64,000 nt of DNA from Gordonia sp. 'Campus' (GTDB lineage: Bacteria; Actinomycetota; Actinomycetes; Mycobacteriales; Mycobacteriaceae): assembly GCF_022206305.1 (NCBI RefSeq), contig NZ_JAKOIW010000021.1, forward strand, positions 22,244-86,243, read 5' to 3'. The translations under genes were made by a program, and so were the position numbers. The notes under the pieces are model-generated. The model searched no databases, was not told the origin of the DNA, and worked only from the letters and a program-made list of their open reading frames with translations. Below are positions 43,865 to 53,111 of this stretch, one piece after another (the first letter of the stretch is position 1; the number at the start of each line of letters is the position of its first letter).

Positions 43865-44679
43865 CGGCCGGAGCGATCGCCACCAGGGAGGGGACGACGC
43901 CCGACGCGGTCGCCGGCCGCCGATCCGTCGGTCTCCTACCGGCAGCGGTGACGATGGCTCACCGCAAGATCACGGCTGCGGTCAGATCGGGAGACGCGCT
44001 GTTCGCGCTGTTCAGTCCGATGGTGTTCTTCATCTGTTTCTACGTGCCGCTGCATCGTCGCTTCGAGCTCGGGGGCGGGGACTATGCGCAGTTCCTGACC
44101 CCGATCATCCTCCTGCAGGCGGGGATCTTCACCGCCATCGCTGCCACCGAGGCCGCCGGGGCCGACGCCCGAGCCGGCACCCTCGAGCGATTCATGTCGC
44201 TGCCGATCCCGCGCATCACGCCGGTTCTCGGCCGCATGAGCTGGGTGGTCCTGCGGCTACTCATCGCACTCAGTGGATGCCTCGTCATCGGGTATGCGCT
44301 CGGATTCCGCTTCGACGGGTCGATGGCGGCCACGGCGTCGTTCGTGGGCCTCGCGGTGGTGTTCGGGCTGGCGCTGAGCCTTCTCACCGATGCCGTCGGC
44401 TCGGTGGCCTCGAGCTCGCCGGCCGTGGCCAATTTCCTGATGATCCCGCAGCTGATCCTCGTCATGGCCTCCACCGGCCTCGTGCCGGCGGAGAGCTTCC
44501 CCGGGTGGATACAACCGTTCGTCCGCAACCAACCGCTGTCGGTGTTCGCGGACGCGCTGCGGGCACTGTCGGCCGGCGCCGACCTCGACCCGACCGCGGT
44601 GCTCCTGTGGGCCGCCGGGCTGCTGGCCGCGGGCGCATTCGCCGTCGCCATGGTGGGTCGCAAGCAGGTGGGCCGATGA
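43861..44679 (+). CDS. ABC-2 exporter permease (DrrB/C-like), first
   Basis: 272-aa permease with about six TM helices: LFALFSPMVFFICFYVPL, then TPIILLQAGIFTAIAATEAAG, RLLIALSGCLVIGYALGF and a C-terminal helix (VLLWAAGLLAAGAFAVAM). Between them lies ARAGTLERFMSLPIPR, the conserved cytoplasmic stretch of ABC-2 exporters. The start overlaps the ATPase stop by 4 bp (ATGA), and its stop overlaps the second permease in the same way. The N-terminal 35 residues are cytoplasmic. Confidence 0.87.
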   Translation: MTAGAIATREGTTPDAVAGRRSVGLLPAAVTMAHRKITAAVRSGDALFALFSPMVFFICFYVPLHRRFELGGGDYAQFLTPIILLQAGIFTAIAATEAAGADARAGTLERFMSLPIPRITPVLGRMSWVVLRLLIALSGCLVIGYALGFRFDGSMAATASFVGLAVVFGLALSLLTDAVGSVASSSPAVANFLMIPQLILVMASTGLVPAESFPGWIQPFVRNQPLSVFADALRALSAGADLDPTAVLLWAAGLLAAGAFAVAMVGRKQVGR

Positions 44680-45488
44680 GCACGCCGGTCGAGACGCGTC
44701 CGTCATGGCCGGACCGGCGGGCAGTCGGCGTTGTGGTTCAGACGTCGGTACACACGGCGACGTTGTTGAAGTCGTGGTCACGGGACCCGGGCATCGTCGT
44801 CCAGTCCCTGCTCTTCCCGACTTTCATGTTGCTGATGTTCCAACTCGTCTTCGGCAAGTCGGTGACGTCACTGGGCGCAGGCGACAGCGTGTACGGCAAC
44901 ACGGGGCTAGTGGCGCTCGTCGGCGTCCTGTACGGAACCGTGGCGACCGCGATGTCGCTGATCCGCGAACGTGATTCCGGGCTGTTGTCGCGGATGTGGA
45001 CGCTGCCGGTGTCGAGATCGGGGTTCGTGGCGGGCCGCCTGACCGCCGAGGCCGCGCGGACCGGGTTGTCGACCCTCGTGTTGTTCCTGGTCGCCATGCC
45101 GATGGGGTTCCGGTTCGACCAGGGTGTGGCCGCCGCCGTGGGCGCCTGGCTGGTTCCGATGATCTTCGCGGTGGGGGTGGCCGTTCCGGTGCTCGCGCTG
45201 GCGACGGCGTCCTCGGGCACGCAGGCGGTCCAGCTGCTCGGTGGCGTGTTCCTGTTCCTGCTGTTCTTCAACACCGGCTTCGCTCCGGTCTCGGAGTATC
45301 CGGAGTGGTTACAGGCCGTGGTGCGGAATCAGCCGATGAGTCCGGCGATCGACGCCATTCGCGGGCTCACCGAGGGCGGGGCCGTGGCCGGCCCGTTGAC
45401 CGCGACGATCGCCTGGACCGTCGGACTCGTCGTGGTGTTCGGCCCGATCGCGGTTCGTGGTTTCCGGCGCGCGTCCGAAGGGCGATGA
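44676..45488 (+). CDS. ABC-2 exporter permease (DrrB/C-like), second
   Basis: 270-aa paralogue of the preceding permease, with the same order of TM helices and the conserved REERDSGLLSRMWTLPVSR-type loop (IRERDSGLLSRMWTLPVSR). It also has FLFLLFFNTGFAPVSEYPEWLQ and VVRNQPMSPAID, typical of DrrB/C. With DrrA-like and the first permease it forms a heterodimeric exporter. The ATG at 44676 overlaps the upstream stop by 4 bp. A longer upstream frame is shadow. Confidence 0.87.
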   Translation: MSTPVETRPSWPDRRAVGVVVQTSVHTATLLKSWSRDPGIVVQSLLFPTFMLLMFQLVFGKSVTSLGAGDSVYGNTGLVALVGVLYGTVATAMSLIRERDSGLLSRMWTLPVSRSGFVAGRLTAEAARTGLSTLVLFLVAMPMGFRFDQGVAAAVGAWLVPMIFAVGVAVPVLALATASSGTQAVQLLGGVFLFLLFFNTGFAPVSEYPEWLQAVVRNQPMSPAIDAIRGLTEGGAVAGPLTATIAWTVGLVVVFGPIAVRGFRRASEGR

Positions 45489-45551
45489 GCGGCCCGACGT
45501 GCCACCGTCTCCTTCATGGACCGCGTCCTTCCGATGACGTGGTTGCCCGCC

Positions 45552-46598
45552 TCATCGGGCGAGCCACTCCGACAGCCGCTCCGACGACCAGGTCGTGACT
45601 ATTCGGTCCGGCGCGATGCCGTGTTCGACGGCACGCCGGGCGCCGAGGATCTTGAACTCCAGCTGGCCGGGGGCATGCGCGTCGGAATCGATGGCGAACA
45701 GGCAGCCCGCGGCGATCGCGATCTCGATGAACTCGTCAGGCGGGTCGACGCGCTCGGGGCGTGAATTGATCTCCACGACGGTGTCGTTCGCCGCACAGGC
45801 GTCGAACACGGCCTCCGCGTCGAAGGTCGACGGCGGCCGGTGTCCTCGACCGCTCAACACCCGCCGCCCGGTGCAATGCCCGAGGACGTGGACCCGGGGG
45901 TCGGAGACCGCCGCCACGAGCCGGGCCGTCATCGCGTCGTGTTCCATCCGGAGTTTCGAGTGGACCGATGCCGTCACGACGTCCAGACGGTCGATCATCT
46001 CGTCGGTCTGATCGAGTGACCCGTCGTCGAGGATGTCGATCTCGATGCCGCGGAGAAGACGAAAGCCGTTGCCGTGGTGCCGGTTCCATTCGTCGATCGC
46101 ATCCATCTGGGCGGTGAGGCGCTCGGCGCTCAACCCGTTGGCAACGGTGAGACGAGGGGAGTGGTCGGTGATCGCCAGCCAGCGATGCCCCAGGGCCTGC
46201 GCCGCCGAGGCCATCTCCTCGATCGGGGCGCCGCCGTCGCTCCACTCGGTGTGGCTGTGCAGATCGCCGATCACCGCTTCGACCATGTCGTCGGCGCCGT
46301 CGTAGGGCATGGGCGAGTCCTCGCCCTGGAGCCGGCTGAGATAGGACGGCATGTCACCGGCGGCGGCCTCGGCCATGACCGCCGCGGTGGTCTTGCCGAT
46401 GCCCTTGATGGTCGTCAGGGTGCCTGCCAGGGCTCGTTCACGCAGCGTGTCGGGGTCGAGCCGAGCGGCCGCCTGTGCGGCCCGGCGGAACGCCTCGACG
46501 CGATAACTGCTCTCCCGGCGACGTTCGAGCAGCCACGCTATGCGGTTGAGCGCGTACACCGGATCGATCGGCGCCGAGACCGGATGGAAGGATCTCAT
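45552..46598 (-). CDS. PHP-domain metal-dependent hydrolase with HhH N-terminus (PolX-like)
   Basis: 348 aa. The N-terminal 95 residues hold a helix-hairpin-helix unit (ERALAGTLTTIKGIGKTTAAVM) like the start of PolX-type proteins. From about 110 to the end is a PHP phosphoesterase domain with metal motifs GDLHSHTEWSDGG, LAITDHS, GIEIDI, VHVLGHCTG, EINSRPERVD and AIDSDAHAP. The polymerase palm is absent, so this is a PHP protein with DNA-binding helices. A nuclease or phosphatase role in DNA repair is plausible. Confidence 0.88.
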   Translation of the reverse strand: MRSFHPVSAPIDPVYALNRIAWLLERRRESSYRVEAFRRAAQAAARLDPDTLRERALAGTLTTIKGIGKTTAAVMAEAAAGDMPSYLSRLQGEDSPMPYDGADDMVEAVIGDLHSHTEWSDGGAPIEEMASAAQALGHRWLAITDHSPRLTVANGLSAERLTAQMDAIDEWNRHHGNGFRLLRGIEIDILDDGSLDQTDEMIDRLDVVTASVHSKLRMEHDAMTARLVAAVSDPRVHVLGHCTGRRVLSGRGHRPPSTFDAEAVFDACAANDTVVEINSRPERVDPPDEFIEIAIAAGCLFAIDSDAHAPGQLEFKILGARRAVEHGIAPDRIVTTWSSERLSEWLAR

Positions 46599-46703
46599 CG
46601 TCGGCTCATGTCCCGGGAACCCGCCGCTCCAACGCCTGCTGCCCGGCGCACGGAGTGCGGCCGGGCAGTGGGTCGTCGTTCGATGACGGTCAGGGCTGAC
46701 CGG

Positions 46704-47048
46704 TCAGTGTGCGGCCTCAAAGGCCTCGATGATGCTCTGCGGGATGCGCCCGCGATCGCTCAATTCGTAGCCCTCGCGGATGGCCCATTCGCGAATCGCC
46801 TTGGTGGTCTCCTTGTTGCGGCCCCCACCGGCTGCGGTAGCGGTGGTCGCAGCCCGTTTGGTGACGCGGCCGGTCTGACGGGAGATGTCGAGGTACTTCG
46901 ACAGCGAATCGCGAAACTGTTGTGCGTGCTTCGACGAGGTATCGAACTCGTAGTTCTTTCCATCGAGTGACCATCGGACGGTTTCGTACTGATCCAGTAC
47001 CTTGCCGTCGAGATCATCAATGACCTGAACGATTTCTTTTTTCGCCAT
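46704..47048 (-). CDS. lsr2: Lsr2, H-NS-like nucleoid-associated protein
   Basis: 114-aa xenogeneic silencer of mycolata that bridges AT-rich DNA. The N-terminal dimerisation part is VQVIDDLDGKVLDQYETVRW with DGKNYEFDTS. The C-terminal DNA-binding part has the AT-hook-like RGRIP in YELSDRGRIPQSIIEAF and an IREWAIREGY helix. The ATG at 47048 has GAGGGGA about 11 nt upstream on the minus strand. Lsr2 is likely to silence the foreign-looking island in this same window. The divergent AT-rich region upstream may be its own autoregulatory site. Confidence 0.96.
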   Translation of the reverse strand: MAKKEIVQVIDDLDGKVLDQYETVRWSLDGKNYEFDTSSKHAQQFRDSLSKYLDISRQTGRVTKRAATTATAAGGGRNKETTKAIREWAIREGYELSDRGRIPQSIIEAFEAAH

Positions 47049-47240
47049 GAATTGCTTGTCCCCTCGAATTGTGTCAACCGACCAAGACGGACGTACAAGG
47101 TTGTTTAAAACCTTCTCCACCCCGTTTTGATCTATTCCCTCGGTGCACAGCATAGACCCAAACCATGAGTACTAGCTGAGAACCCCCGCCTAGACCATAA
47201 ATCATTGAAAAGCATTATGGAAGTCGAGAACGTGACTTTG
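47049..47240. promoter_or_regulatory. AT-rich upstream region of lsr2
   Basis: This 192-bp gap is visibly richer in A and T than its surroundings (runs such as GTTTAAAACC and CATAAATCATTGAAAAGC). It contains the inverted repeat AAGGTTGTTTAAAACCTT (47097-47114). It holds the lsr2 promoter and, given Lsr2's preference for AT-rich DNA, could be bound by Lsr2 itself. I see no gene here. Confidence 0.5.
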
Positions 47241-48143
47241 TTAAGGAGTGGGCGCTGTACTGCTGTTCGACGGCCGGTTTCGGGAAGTGGCGGGACGGTC
47301 GGCAGGGTCTGTTGTCCGCGTCGTCGACGATGCGGCGGACCTCCGCGCAGACGATTCGTCCGATTCCTCCGGTGTGAGACTCACGAGTGATTCAGGCGCT
47401 CGATCTGCGGCGTAGATCGTGCGATATCCGTTCGAAGTGATAGCGAAACCGGCTTTTGATCTCGATTCGAGACAAAACATGCCCACGGTCTCAACGAGAC
47501 AGGAAAAGCGCGAAATCGAAATTGTTCGGCCGTAGTCGACTATCGAACTCCGATACAGCACGGGATATCGATTGGCGCAGGCACCGTGTTCTGGGCCGTC
47601 AGGCCCGAGGATCGCGTAATTGCCCGCCCACTCGCAGGCCGCGGACCCCGACGGCGAGCGACGCCCGGACGGTGACGGGGCTTCGTCGGGGTCGTCGGTG
47701 ATACGGCATGCCAGAGTCGAGGACCCGTTGGTGCCGGTCGAGCAATTGACCGAGCGGTCCGGGGTGGAGAAATGGAAGCCCGAAGAGTCCTGGAGGTCCG
47801 AATCCTCGGTCACCGATCCCTGATGGAATCGAGAATTGTCGGCGCGCGGCGCGCGGGCGACGACCCGGCCGATCGTCCAATCGGGCAGATTCTGTGCCGA
47901 GTCCTCCCCGCTCGTCGGGCCGGCCGATGACGACTCCGTCTCGGTCACCGTCGACAACTCATCGGTGGGCGGAATCACGATTCGTGACGGAGACGAGTCG
48001 GTGGGCAGCGAACACCCGACAATCGCCACCGAGAGAGACAATCCGATCATTGCCCCGGCGGCGTATGCCGCGGCGGCTCGGCCGGGGCGTCGGCGCCGTG
48101 ACGGGGATTCGGGGCGGAGTCGACGATTTCCGTACCCTTGCAC
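47241..48143 (-). CDS. Exported lipoprotein with cysteine-rich domain, unknown function
   Basis: About 300 aa. The basic n-region (SRRRRPGR), hydrophobic stretch and lipobox IVGC (Cys near residue 44) mark a lipoprotein. The mature protein has an acidic Ser/Thr linker, then a domain with at least six cysteines ([43 protein letters not shown]), probably disulfide-bonded. The last 45 residues are Ser/Thr/Arg-rich. The start is unsure: GTG 48143 would sit next to the divergent trhO GTG at 48145. Function unknown. Confidence 0.72.
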   Translation of the reverse strand: MQGYGNRRLRPESPSRRRRPGRAAAAYAAGAMIGLSLSVAIVGCSLPTDSSPSRIVIPPTDELSTVTETESSSAGPTSGEDSAQNLPDWTIGRVVARAPRADNSRFHQGSVTEDSDLQDSSGFHFSTPDRSVNCSTGTNGSSTLACRITDDPDEAPSPSGRRSPSGSAACEWAGNYAILGPDGPEHGACANRYPVLYRSSIVDYGRTISISRFSCLVETVGMFCLESRSKAGFAITSNGYRTIYAADRAPESLVSLTPEESDESSARRSAASSTTRTTDPADRPATSRNRPSNSSTAPTP

Positions 48144-48144
48144 T
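48133..48144 (+). promoter_or_regulatory. Leaderless-type promoter of trhO
   Basis: TACCCT (48133-48138) is followed by exactly 6 nt and the GTG start at 48145, without a Shine-Dalgarno sequence. The element lies inside the 5' end of the divergent lipoprotein frame. Confidence 0.5.
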
Positions 48145-48990
48145 GTGTCGACCCCCAAGATCGTTCTGTTCTACGTCTTCGTACCGCTGCCCGATCCGGA
48201 AGCCATCCGGCTGTGGCAACTGGCTGTGTGCGAGTCGCTGGGACTGCGGGGCAGGATCATCGTGTCACGACACGGGATCAACAGCACCGTCGGCGGCGAC
48301 ATCGCCGCGGTCAAACGTTACGTCAGAGCCACCCGTGCGTATCCCGGGTTCGCCGACGCCGACATCAAATGGTCCGACGGGACCGGTCGCGACTTCCCGC
48401 GACTCAGCGTCCGCGTGCGACCCGAGATCGTCACCTTCGGTGTGCCCGACGAGATCGAGGTCGACGAGAACGGGGTGATCGGAACCGGCACCCGTCTCAG
48501 TCCGGAAGAGGTGCACGAGCTCGTCGAGGCGCGTGGCGACGAAGTGGTGTTCTTCGACGGCCGCAACGAGATCGAGGCGCAGGTGGGCCGTTTCGCCGGG
48601 GCCGTGACGACCAAGGCCCAAACGACCCGGGACTTCGTGCCGCTGATCGAGAGCGGCGCCTTCGATCACCTCAAGGACCGCCCGGTGGTCACCTATTGCA
48701 CGGGCGGCGTCCGCTGCGAGGTCCTAAGCACCGTGATGCGGCACCGCGGTTTCACCGAGGTCTATCAGCTCGACGGCGGGATCGTCCGCTATGGCGAACG
48801 CTTCGGCGACAACGGGCTCTGGCAGGGGTCGCTCTACGTCTTCGACGACCGGATGAGTGTGGAGTTCTCCGATTCCGCGAAGGTCCTCGGGACCTGCGTC
48901 GAATGTGGGGGTCCGACGAGCAACGTCGCCAACCACCCCGAGCGTGACGGTCGCGACCTCGCCGTCATCTGCCCGGCGTGCCTGGGGTGA
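48145..48990 (+). CDS. trhO: tRNA uridine(34) hydroxylase (rhodanese family)
   Basis: 281-aa member of the YceA/TrhO family that hydroxylates U34 of certain tRNAs in an O2-dependent way. The N-terminal acylphosphatase-like part reads [21 protein letters not shown] and [10 protein letters not shown]. The central rhodanese domain has [17 protein letters not shown] and the active loop YCTGGVRCE with its cysteine. The C-terminus carries [10 protein letters not shown] and CPACLG, a likely zinc site. GTG 48145 is supported by the adjacent -10 element. The stop overlaps the COG0523 GTPase start by 4 bp. Confidence 0.92.
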   Translation: MSTPKIVLFYVFVPLPDPEAIRLWQLAVCESLGLRGRIIVSRHGINSTVGGDIAAVKRYVRATRAYPGFADADIKWSDGTGRDFPRLSVRVRPEIVTFGVPDEIEVDENGVIGTGTRLSPEEVHELVEARGDEVVFFDGRNEIEAQVGRFAGAVTTKAQTTRDFVPLIESGAFDHLKDRPVVTYCTGGVRCEVLSTVMRHRGFTEVYQLDGGIVRYGERFGDNGLWQGSLYVFDDRMSVEFSDSAKVLGTCVECGGPTSNVANHPERDGRDLAVICPACLG

Positions 48991-50093
48991 GCACGCGCAG
49001 GAAAGCGGCCGGTAGGGGGCCGGTACCGGTCATCGTGGTGGCCGGATACCTGGGTTCGGGCAAGACCACCCTGCTCAACCACCTGCTGCGCTCGGCAGGC
49101 GCGGTGGGCACCCGCCTCGGTGTGCTGGTCAACGACTTCGGGGCGGTCAACATCGACGCGTTGCTGGTGTCGGCGCAGGCCGACGGCGCGGTCAGCCTGA
49201 GCAATGGGTGCATGTGCTGCACCGTCGACGCCGACGGCCTCGCCGACGCATTGACCTCGATGGTGCGCCCGAGCGCCGGGATCGACGCCGTCGTCATCGA
49301 GGCGAGCGGTATCGCCGAGCCCAAGTCCTTGATCCGTATGGTCACTTCGGTGGCCGACCCCCGGTTGCGTTACGGCGGACTCGTCTACGTCCTCGACGCC
49401 GCCCACATCGACCAGGTGCGGGCCACGCATCCGGAGATCGACTCGCACGTCGCCATCGCCGATCTGGTCGTCGTGAACAAGGCCGACCTGGTTACCGCGG
49501 ACTCGCTTCGCTCGGTCGAAGAACTTGTCGCACAACTCAATCCGACCGCGGCGCGGTTGGTGACCCGCGAGTCGGCCGTGGACCCCGCTCTGCTGTTCGA
49601 TCTCGCCGAACGCGACGCCGCGCCGTCCCGCGACGGCCAGCTGACGCTCGACGAGCTGTTGTTCGATGCCGACGGGCACGATCACCATCACGAGCACATG
49701 CACGCCGACTACGAGTCTGTGTCGTTCCACAGCGACCGTCCGATGAGTCCGCGCCGCGTCGCGCAGTTCCTCGAGCGACCGCCCGCCGGGTGCTTTCGCG
49801 TCAAAGGCGTGGCGCACTTCGATGTCCCGCGCCACCGGCAGAAGTTCGTCGTACACGGCGTCGGGGGATTCGTGCGCGTGACACGGGAGGCATGGGGCGA
49901 CGAGAGTCCGTTCACCGAACTGGTGGTCATCGGTCGCGGGCTCGTACCGGACGACGTGCGTTCCGCACTCGACGCAGCCGTCGCAGGACCCGGGGACGCC
50001 GATGACGAGCACGGGATTCTCGGGGTGCTGCGCCATGAGGTGGAGTCGGCGCAAGGGTCACCACACGCCGATCGCGATGTCACATCTCCCTAA
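48987..50093 (+). CDS. COG0523/CobW-family GTPase (metal chaperone type)
   Basis: 368-aa G3E-family GTPase. Walker A is GYLGSGKTT near residue 17, the metal-binding motif [11 protein letters not shown] (CxCC) near 76, and the NKAD guanine-binding motif near 160. A His/Asp-rich stretch ([13 protein letters not shown]) and a C-terminal CobW_C domain follow. Such proteins deliver Zn, Co or Fe to target enzymes. It is translationally coupled to trhO (GTGA overlap), so it may serve a metal-dependent step near tRNA modification; that is inference. Confidence 0.92.
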   Translation: MSTRRKAAGRGPVPVIVVAGYLGSGKTTLLNHLLRSAGAVGTRLGVLVNDFGAVNIDALLVSAQADGAVSLSNGCMCCTVDADGLADALTSMVRPSAGIDAVVIEASGIAEPKSLIRMVTSVADPRLRYGGLVYVLDAAHIDQVRATHPEIDSHVAIADLVVVNKADLVTADSLRSVEELVAQLNPTAARLVTRESAVDPALLFDLAERDAAPSRDGQLTLDELLFDADGHDHHHEHMHADYESVSFHSDRPMSPRRVAQFLERPPAGCFRVKGVAHFDVPRHRQKFVVHGVGGFVRVTREAWGDESPFTELVVIGRGLVPDDVRSALDAAVAGPGDADDEHGILGVLRHEVESAQGSPHADRDVTSP

Positions 50094-50203
50094 CGAATCC
50101 GCATAGGCCCTGACGACCATTTCTCATTGCGGGCTTGGTTTGTTTCACTGTTAAGTCTGTGATCAGTGTGACCAGTGGTGCTCAACGGGAGGGAGTGAGG
50201 CGA

Positions 50204-51268
50204 GTGACAAGCAATCGGGTGCGAAACCGCCGCCTCGACACGCCAATGTTTGGATTCGGAACCAGAAAACGGATGACGGCCGTCGCATTCACGGTCATCG
50301 CGGCGGCGTCGACCATGATCGCGTCCACCGCCGTGGTGGCCCCGGCCGCCGCGGCCCCCGCACGCGGAACCGCGCTGGCCGGCAAGACGGTGTTCCTCGA
50401 CCCGGGCCATCAGGCGAGTGCCGCGGGCCACGACCTCAATGCGCAGGTGCCCGACGGGCGGGGCGGAAGGAAGGACTGTCAGACCACCGGGGCGACCGGT
50501 GTGAACGGGGCCAAAGAGCACACCGTCAACTGGCAGATCACCCAGCTCGTCAAGGCCGGCCTGGAGAGCCAGGGCGCGCGCGTGGTGCTGAGTCGACCCG
50601 ATGACACCGGCTGGGGTGGTTGCGTCGACGAACGTGCGGCCGCGGCCAGTCGTTCCGGTGCCGCGGTGGCGGTGAGCTTGCACGCCGACTCGACGGCGCG
50701 CGGAGCCGACGCCGCCAAGAAGGGCTTTCACATGATCGTGCCGTCGCTGCCGATCCCGGACGCCACCGTCAACCGCGTGCAGTCCGGCGAGGGCCGCAAG
50801 GCGTCGACCGTGATGCGCGACGCGTTCCTCGGGGCGGGGTTCCCGTCGGCCAACTACGCCGGGGTCCAGAACGGCATCCAGACGCGGGCGGACATCGCCG
50901 CGGTGAACCTCACCAAGGTTCCGGCGGTGTTCATCGAGATGGGGAACCTGTCGAACCCGGCCGAGGCAGCCGCGCTCGCCGGACGTGACGGCCAGATCAA
51001 ATACGCCATGGCCATCACCGACGGCATCCTGAAGTACGTGAACGGCAACGCCGCCACCGGCGCCGGTCCCGCGCCCGCGACGCCGCCCGGCGACACCGGC
51101 GGGCTCTCGTCGGTGATCCCGTTCATCGAGCAGCTCCTCGCGACCGAGGATCCCGAAGCGGTGGCGCAGCTGCTGTTGACCCAGGGGCAGGATGTCTCGG
51201 CGCAGGTTCTCAGCGCCATGCTGACCATCCTCTACGGACTCTTCGACGGGAAACTGCCGATCGGCTGA
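50204..51268 (+). CDS. N-acetylmuramoyl-L-alanine amidase, Ami1/Rv3717-like
   Basis: 354-aa secreted zinc amidase that cleaves the peptide from peptidoglycan. A signal peptide (RKRMTAVAFTVIAAAS, then AAPAAAAPA) is followed by an Amidase_3 domain: VFLDPGHQAS (His ligand), GAKEHTVNW (Glu ligand), AVAVSLHADS (His ligand) and VFIEMGNLSNP (catalytic Glu). The C-terminal 60 residues form a tail beyond the domain. GTG 50204 is chosen for the strong GGGAGGGAG about 8 nt upstream. It stands alone. Confidence 0.92.
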   Translation: MTSNRVRNRRLDTPMFGFGTRKRMTAVAFTVIAAASTMIASTAVVAPAAAAPARGTALAGKTVFLDPGHQASAAGHDLNAQVPDGRGGRKDCQTTGATGVNGAKEHTVNWQITQLVKAGLESQGARVVLSRPDDTGWGGCVDERAAAASRSGAAVAVSLHADSTARGADAAKKGFHMIVPSLPIPDATVNRVQSGEGRKASTVMRDAFLGAGFPSANYAGVQNGIQTRADIAAVNLTKVPAVFIEMGNLSNPAEAAALAGRDGQIKYAMAITDGILKYVNGNAATGAGPAPATPPGDTGGLSSVIPFIEQLLATEDPEAVAQLLLTQGQDVSAQVLSAMLTILYGLFDGKLPIG

Positions 51269-51374
51269 CGGTTCGGCACGGGAGCGGGGTCGCCCTCGGG
51301 TGAGTACACGCGTCTGACCTGCCAGTCCGCCGAACGGCTCAGGCCGGCCGCGGCGGACGGCTAACCTCGCGTTC

Positions 51375-52298
51375 ATGGGCGTGAGAGAACTGCTGTTCAT
51401 GGACACCCCGGTCCCGTCGCTGCGTGGCCGCAAGGTGCTCGTCACGGGCGCGGCGAGCGGAATCGGACGAGCCACCGCGCAGGCCGCCGCTGCGCGTGGC
51501 GCCGAGCTGGTCCTCACCGACCTGCATGCCGATCAACTCGACGAGGTGGTCGCGGCCATCGTCGCCGCCGATGGCACGGTGCTGTACCACGTGGCGGGTG
51601 ACGTGTCCGATTACGACTGGGTGGCCGGTTTCGCCCGTCAGGTCGACGCCGAGGTCGGGGTCATGGATGTCGTCATGAACATCGCAGGCATCTCGGCGTG
51701 GGGGACGGTCGAGAACCTCGAGCACCGGCATTGGCGCAAGCTGATCGACGTCAACCTCATGGGGCCGATCCATATCATCGAATGCTTTGTGCCGCAGATG
51801 ATCCGACGTGGACAGGGCGGGCACATCGTCAACGTCTCGTCGGCCGCGGGATTGCTGGCCCTGCCGTGGCATGCGGCGTACAGCGCGAGCAAGTTCGGGT
51901 TGCGGGGCGTGTCGGAGGTGCTCCGCTTCGACCTGCGGCGTCACGGGATCGGGGTCTCCCTCGTGTGTCCCGGAGGCGTCGACACCCCGCTGGTCGACAC
52001 CGTCGAGATCGTCGGTGTGGATCGCGAGAATCCGCGGATCAAGGCCGCCATCAACGGTTTCCACAAGGTCGCGGTGTCGCCCGATGTCGCGGCCGCCGCG
52101 ATCCTCAAGGGCATCCGGAAGAATCGGTTCCTGGTCTACACCTCGTTCGACATCCGGTTCGGATACTGGTGGGCCCGTAAATTCGCCTTGCCCTACGAGA
52201 TCGCCATGCGCGTGGCCAACGATCGGTTCGAACGGCTGGCACGGATCAGCGCTCGGAGCCTGGAGGCGCGGGCGAGCGACGAGCACTCCACCCGGTGA
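51375..52298 (+). CDS. Short-chain dehydrogenase/reductase
   Basis: 307-aa classical SDR. The cofactor motif is TGAASGIG near residue 24, DLHAD at the end of strand 2 suggests NAD preference, and the motifs NIAGIS and catalytic Ser/YSASK follow (SSAAGLLALPWHAAYSASK). The C-terminal 60 residues are longer than minimal SDRs and carry FGYWWARKFALPY, possibly membrane-associated. TAACCT (51362-51367) lies 7 nt before the ATG, so the mRNA may be leaderless. Its end overlaps the kinase start by 4 bp. Confidence 0.9.
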   Translation: MGVRELLFMDTPVPSLRGRKVLVTGAASGIGRATAQAAAARGAELVLTDLHADQLDEVVAAIVAADGTVLYHVAGDVSDYDWVAGFARQVDAEVGVMDVVMNIAGISAWGTVENLEHRHWRKLIDVNLMGPIHIIECFVPQMIRRGQGGHIVNVSSAAGLLALPWHAAYSASKFGLRGVSEVLRFDLRRHGIGVSLVCPGGVDTPLVDTVEIVGVDRENPRIKAAINGFHKVAVSPDVAAAAILKGIRKNRFLVYTSFDIRFGYWWARKFALPYEIAMRVANDRFERLARISARSLEARASDEHSTR

Positions 52299-53092
52299 CG
52301 GCGACCTTCGTCAAGTCGCTGCGCGACAGCGGTCCGCCCGGCGGCCATCCGGATTTCTTCGCGGCCGAAGCAGCCGGACTGCGGTGGCTCGCCGACGCGG
52401 GAGCGCCCGTCGTGGAGGTGGTCTCGGTGAACGAGGATGCCATCGAACTCGAGCGCCTCGACAGCGCACGACCGACTCTCGCGGCCGCGCGTACCTTCGG
52501 TGCCGCGCTCGCGCGGATGCACGACGCGGGTGCGCCCCGGTTCGGCTCTCCGCCCGCGGGTTCCGACGGCCGGCCGTTCGCGGGGCAGCTGTTCATCGGG
52601 CGCCGGGAGCTGAGTTCGCGCGAGTATCCGACCTGGGGCGAGTTCTACGCCCGTGAACGTGTCGAACCCTATCTCCGCCCCGCGCGGGAGGCCGGCCACC
52701 TGACCGCGGCCGACGAGGACGCCGTCCGCGAGGCGTGCGAGCTGATCGCGAGCGGAGTCTTCGACGACGCCGACCCCCCGTCGCGCATCCACGGCGACCT
52801 GTGGAGCGGCAACGTCATGTGGACGCCGGGCGGCGTCGTGATGATCGATCCGGCGGCACATGGGGGCCACCGGGAGACCGACCTCGCCATGCTCGCCCTG
52901 TTCGGCTGCCCCCACCTCGATGCCATCGTCGAGGGTTATCGCGACGAGCATCCGTTGACAGCGGGCTGGCAGGACCGCATCGACGTGCACCAACTCCATC
53001 CGCTTGCCGTGCACGCCGCCGGTCACGGACCTGGTTACGGCTACGAGCTGGGGCGCGCCGCTCGCGCATCCTCGGCGCTGGCACGTGGATGA
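52295..53092 (+). CDS. Fructosamine-kinase-family / aminoglycoside-phosphotransferase-like protein
   Basis: 265-aa small-molecule kinase fold. Motifs are VVEVVSVNEDAIELERL (hinge), FGAALARMHDAGAPRFG, the catalytic loop SRIHGDLWSGNVMW and the metal-binding VVMIDPAAHGGHRETDLAML. This is the fructosamine-3-kinase family pattern; it probably repairs glycated amines. The GTG start overlaps the SDR stop by 4 bp (GTGA). The nucleosidase gene follows 19 bp later, so the three may be co-transcribed. Confidence 0.9.
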   Translation: MTATFVKSLRDSGPPGGHPDFFAAEAAGLRWLADAGAPVVEVVSVNEDAIELERLDSARPTLAAARTFGAALARMHDAGAPRFGSPPAGSDGRPFAGQLFIGRRELSSREYPTWGEFYARERVEPYLRPAREAGHLTAADEDAVREACELIASGVFDDADPPSRIHGDLWSGNVMWTPGGVVMIDPAAHGGHRETDLAMLALFGCPHLDAIVEGYRDEHPLTAGWQDRIDVHQLHPLAVHAAGHGPGYGYELGRAARASSALARG

Positions 53093-53111
53093 CGCACGGG
53101 ATGATCGGGGA

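Noticed and set aside
50094..50203. Riboswitch upstream of the amidase (c-di-AMP type seen before some wall hydrolases)
   Set aside because: The gap is only 110 bp and I could not find the conserved core elements.
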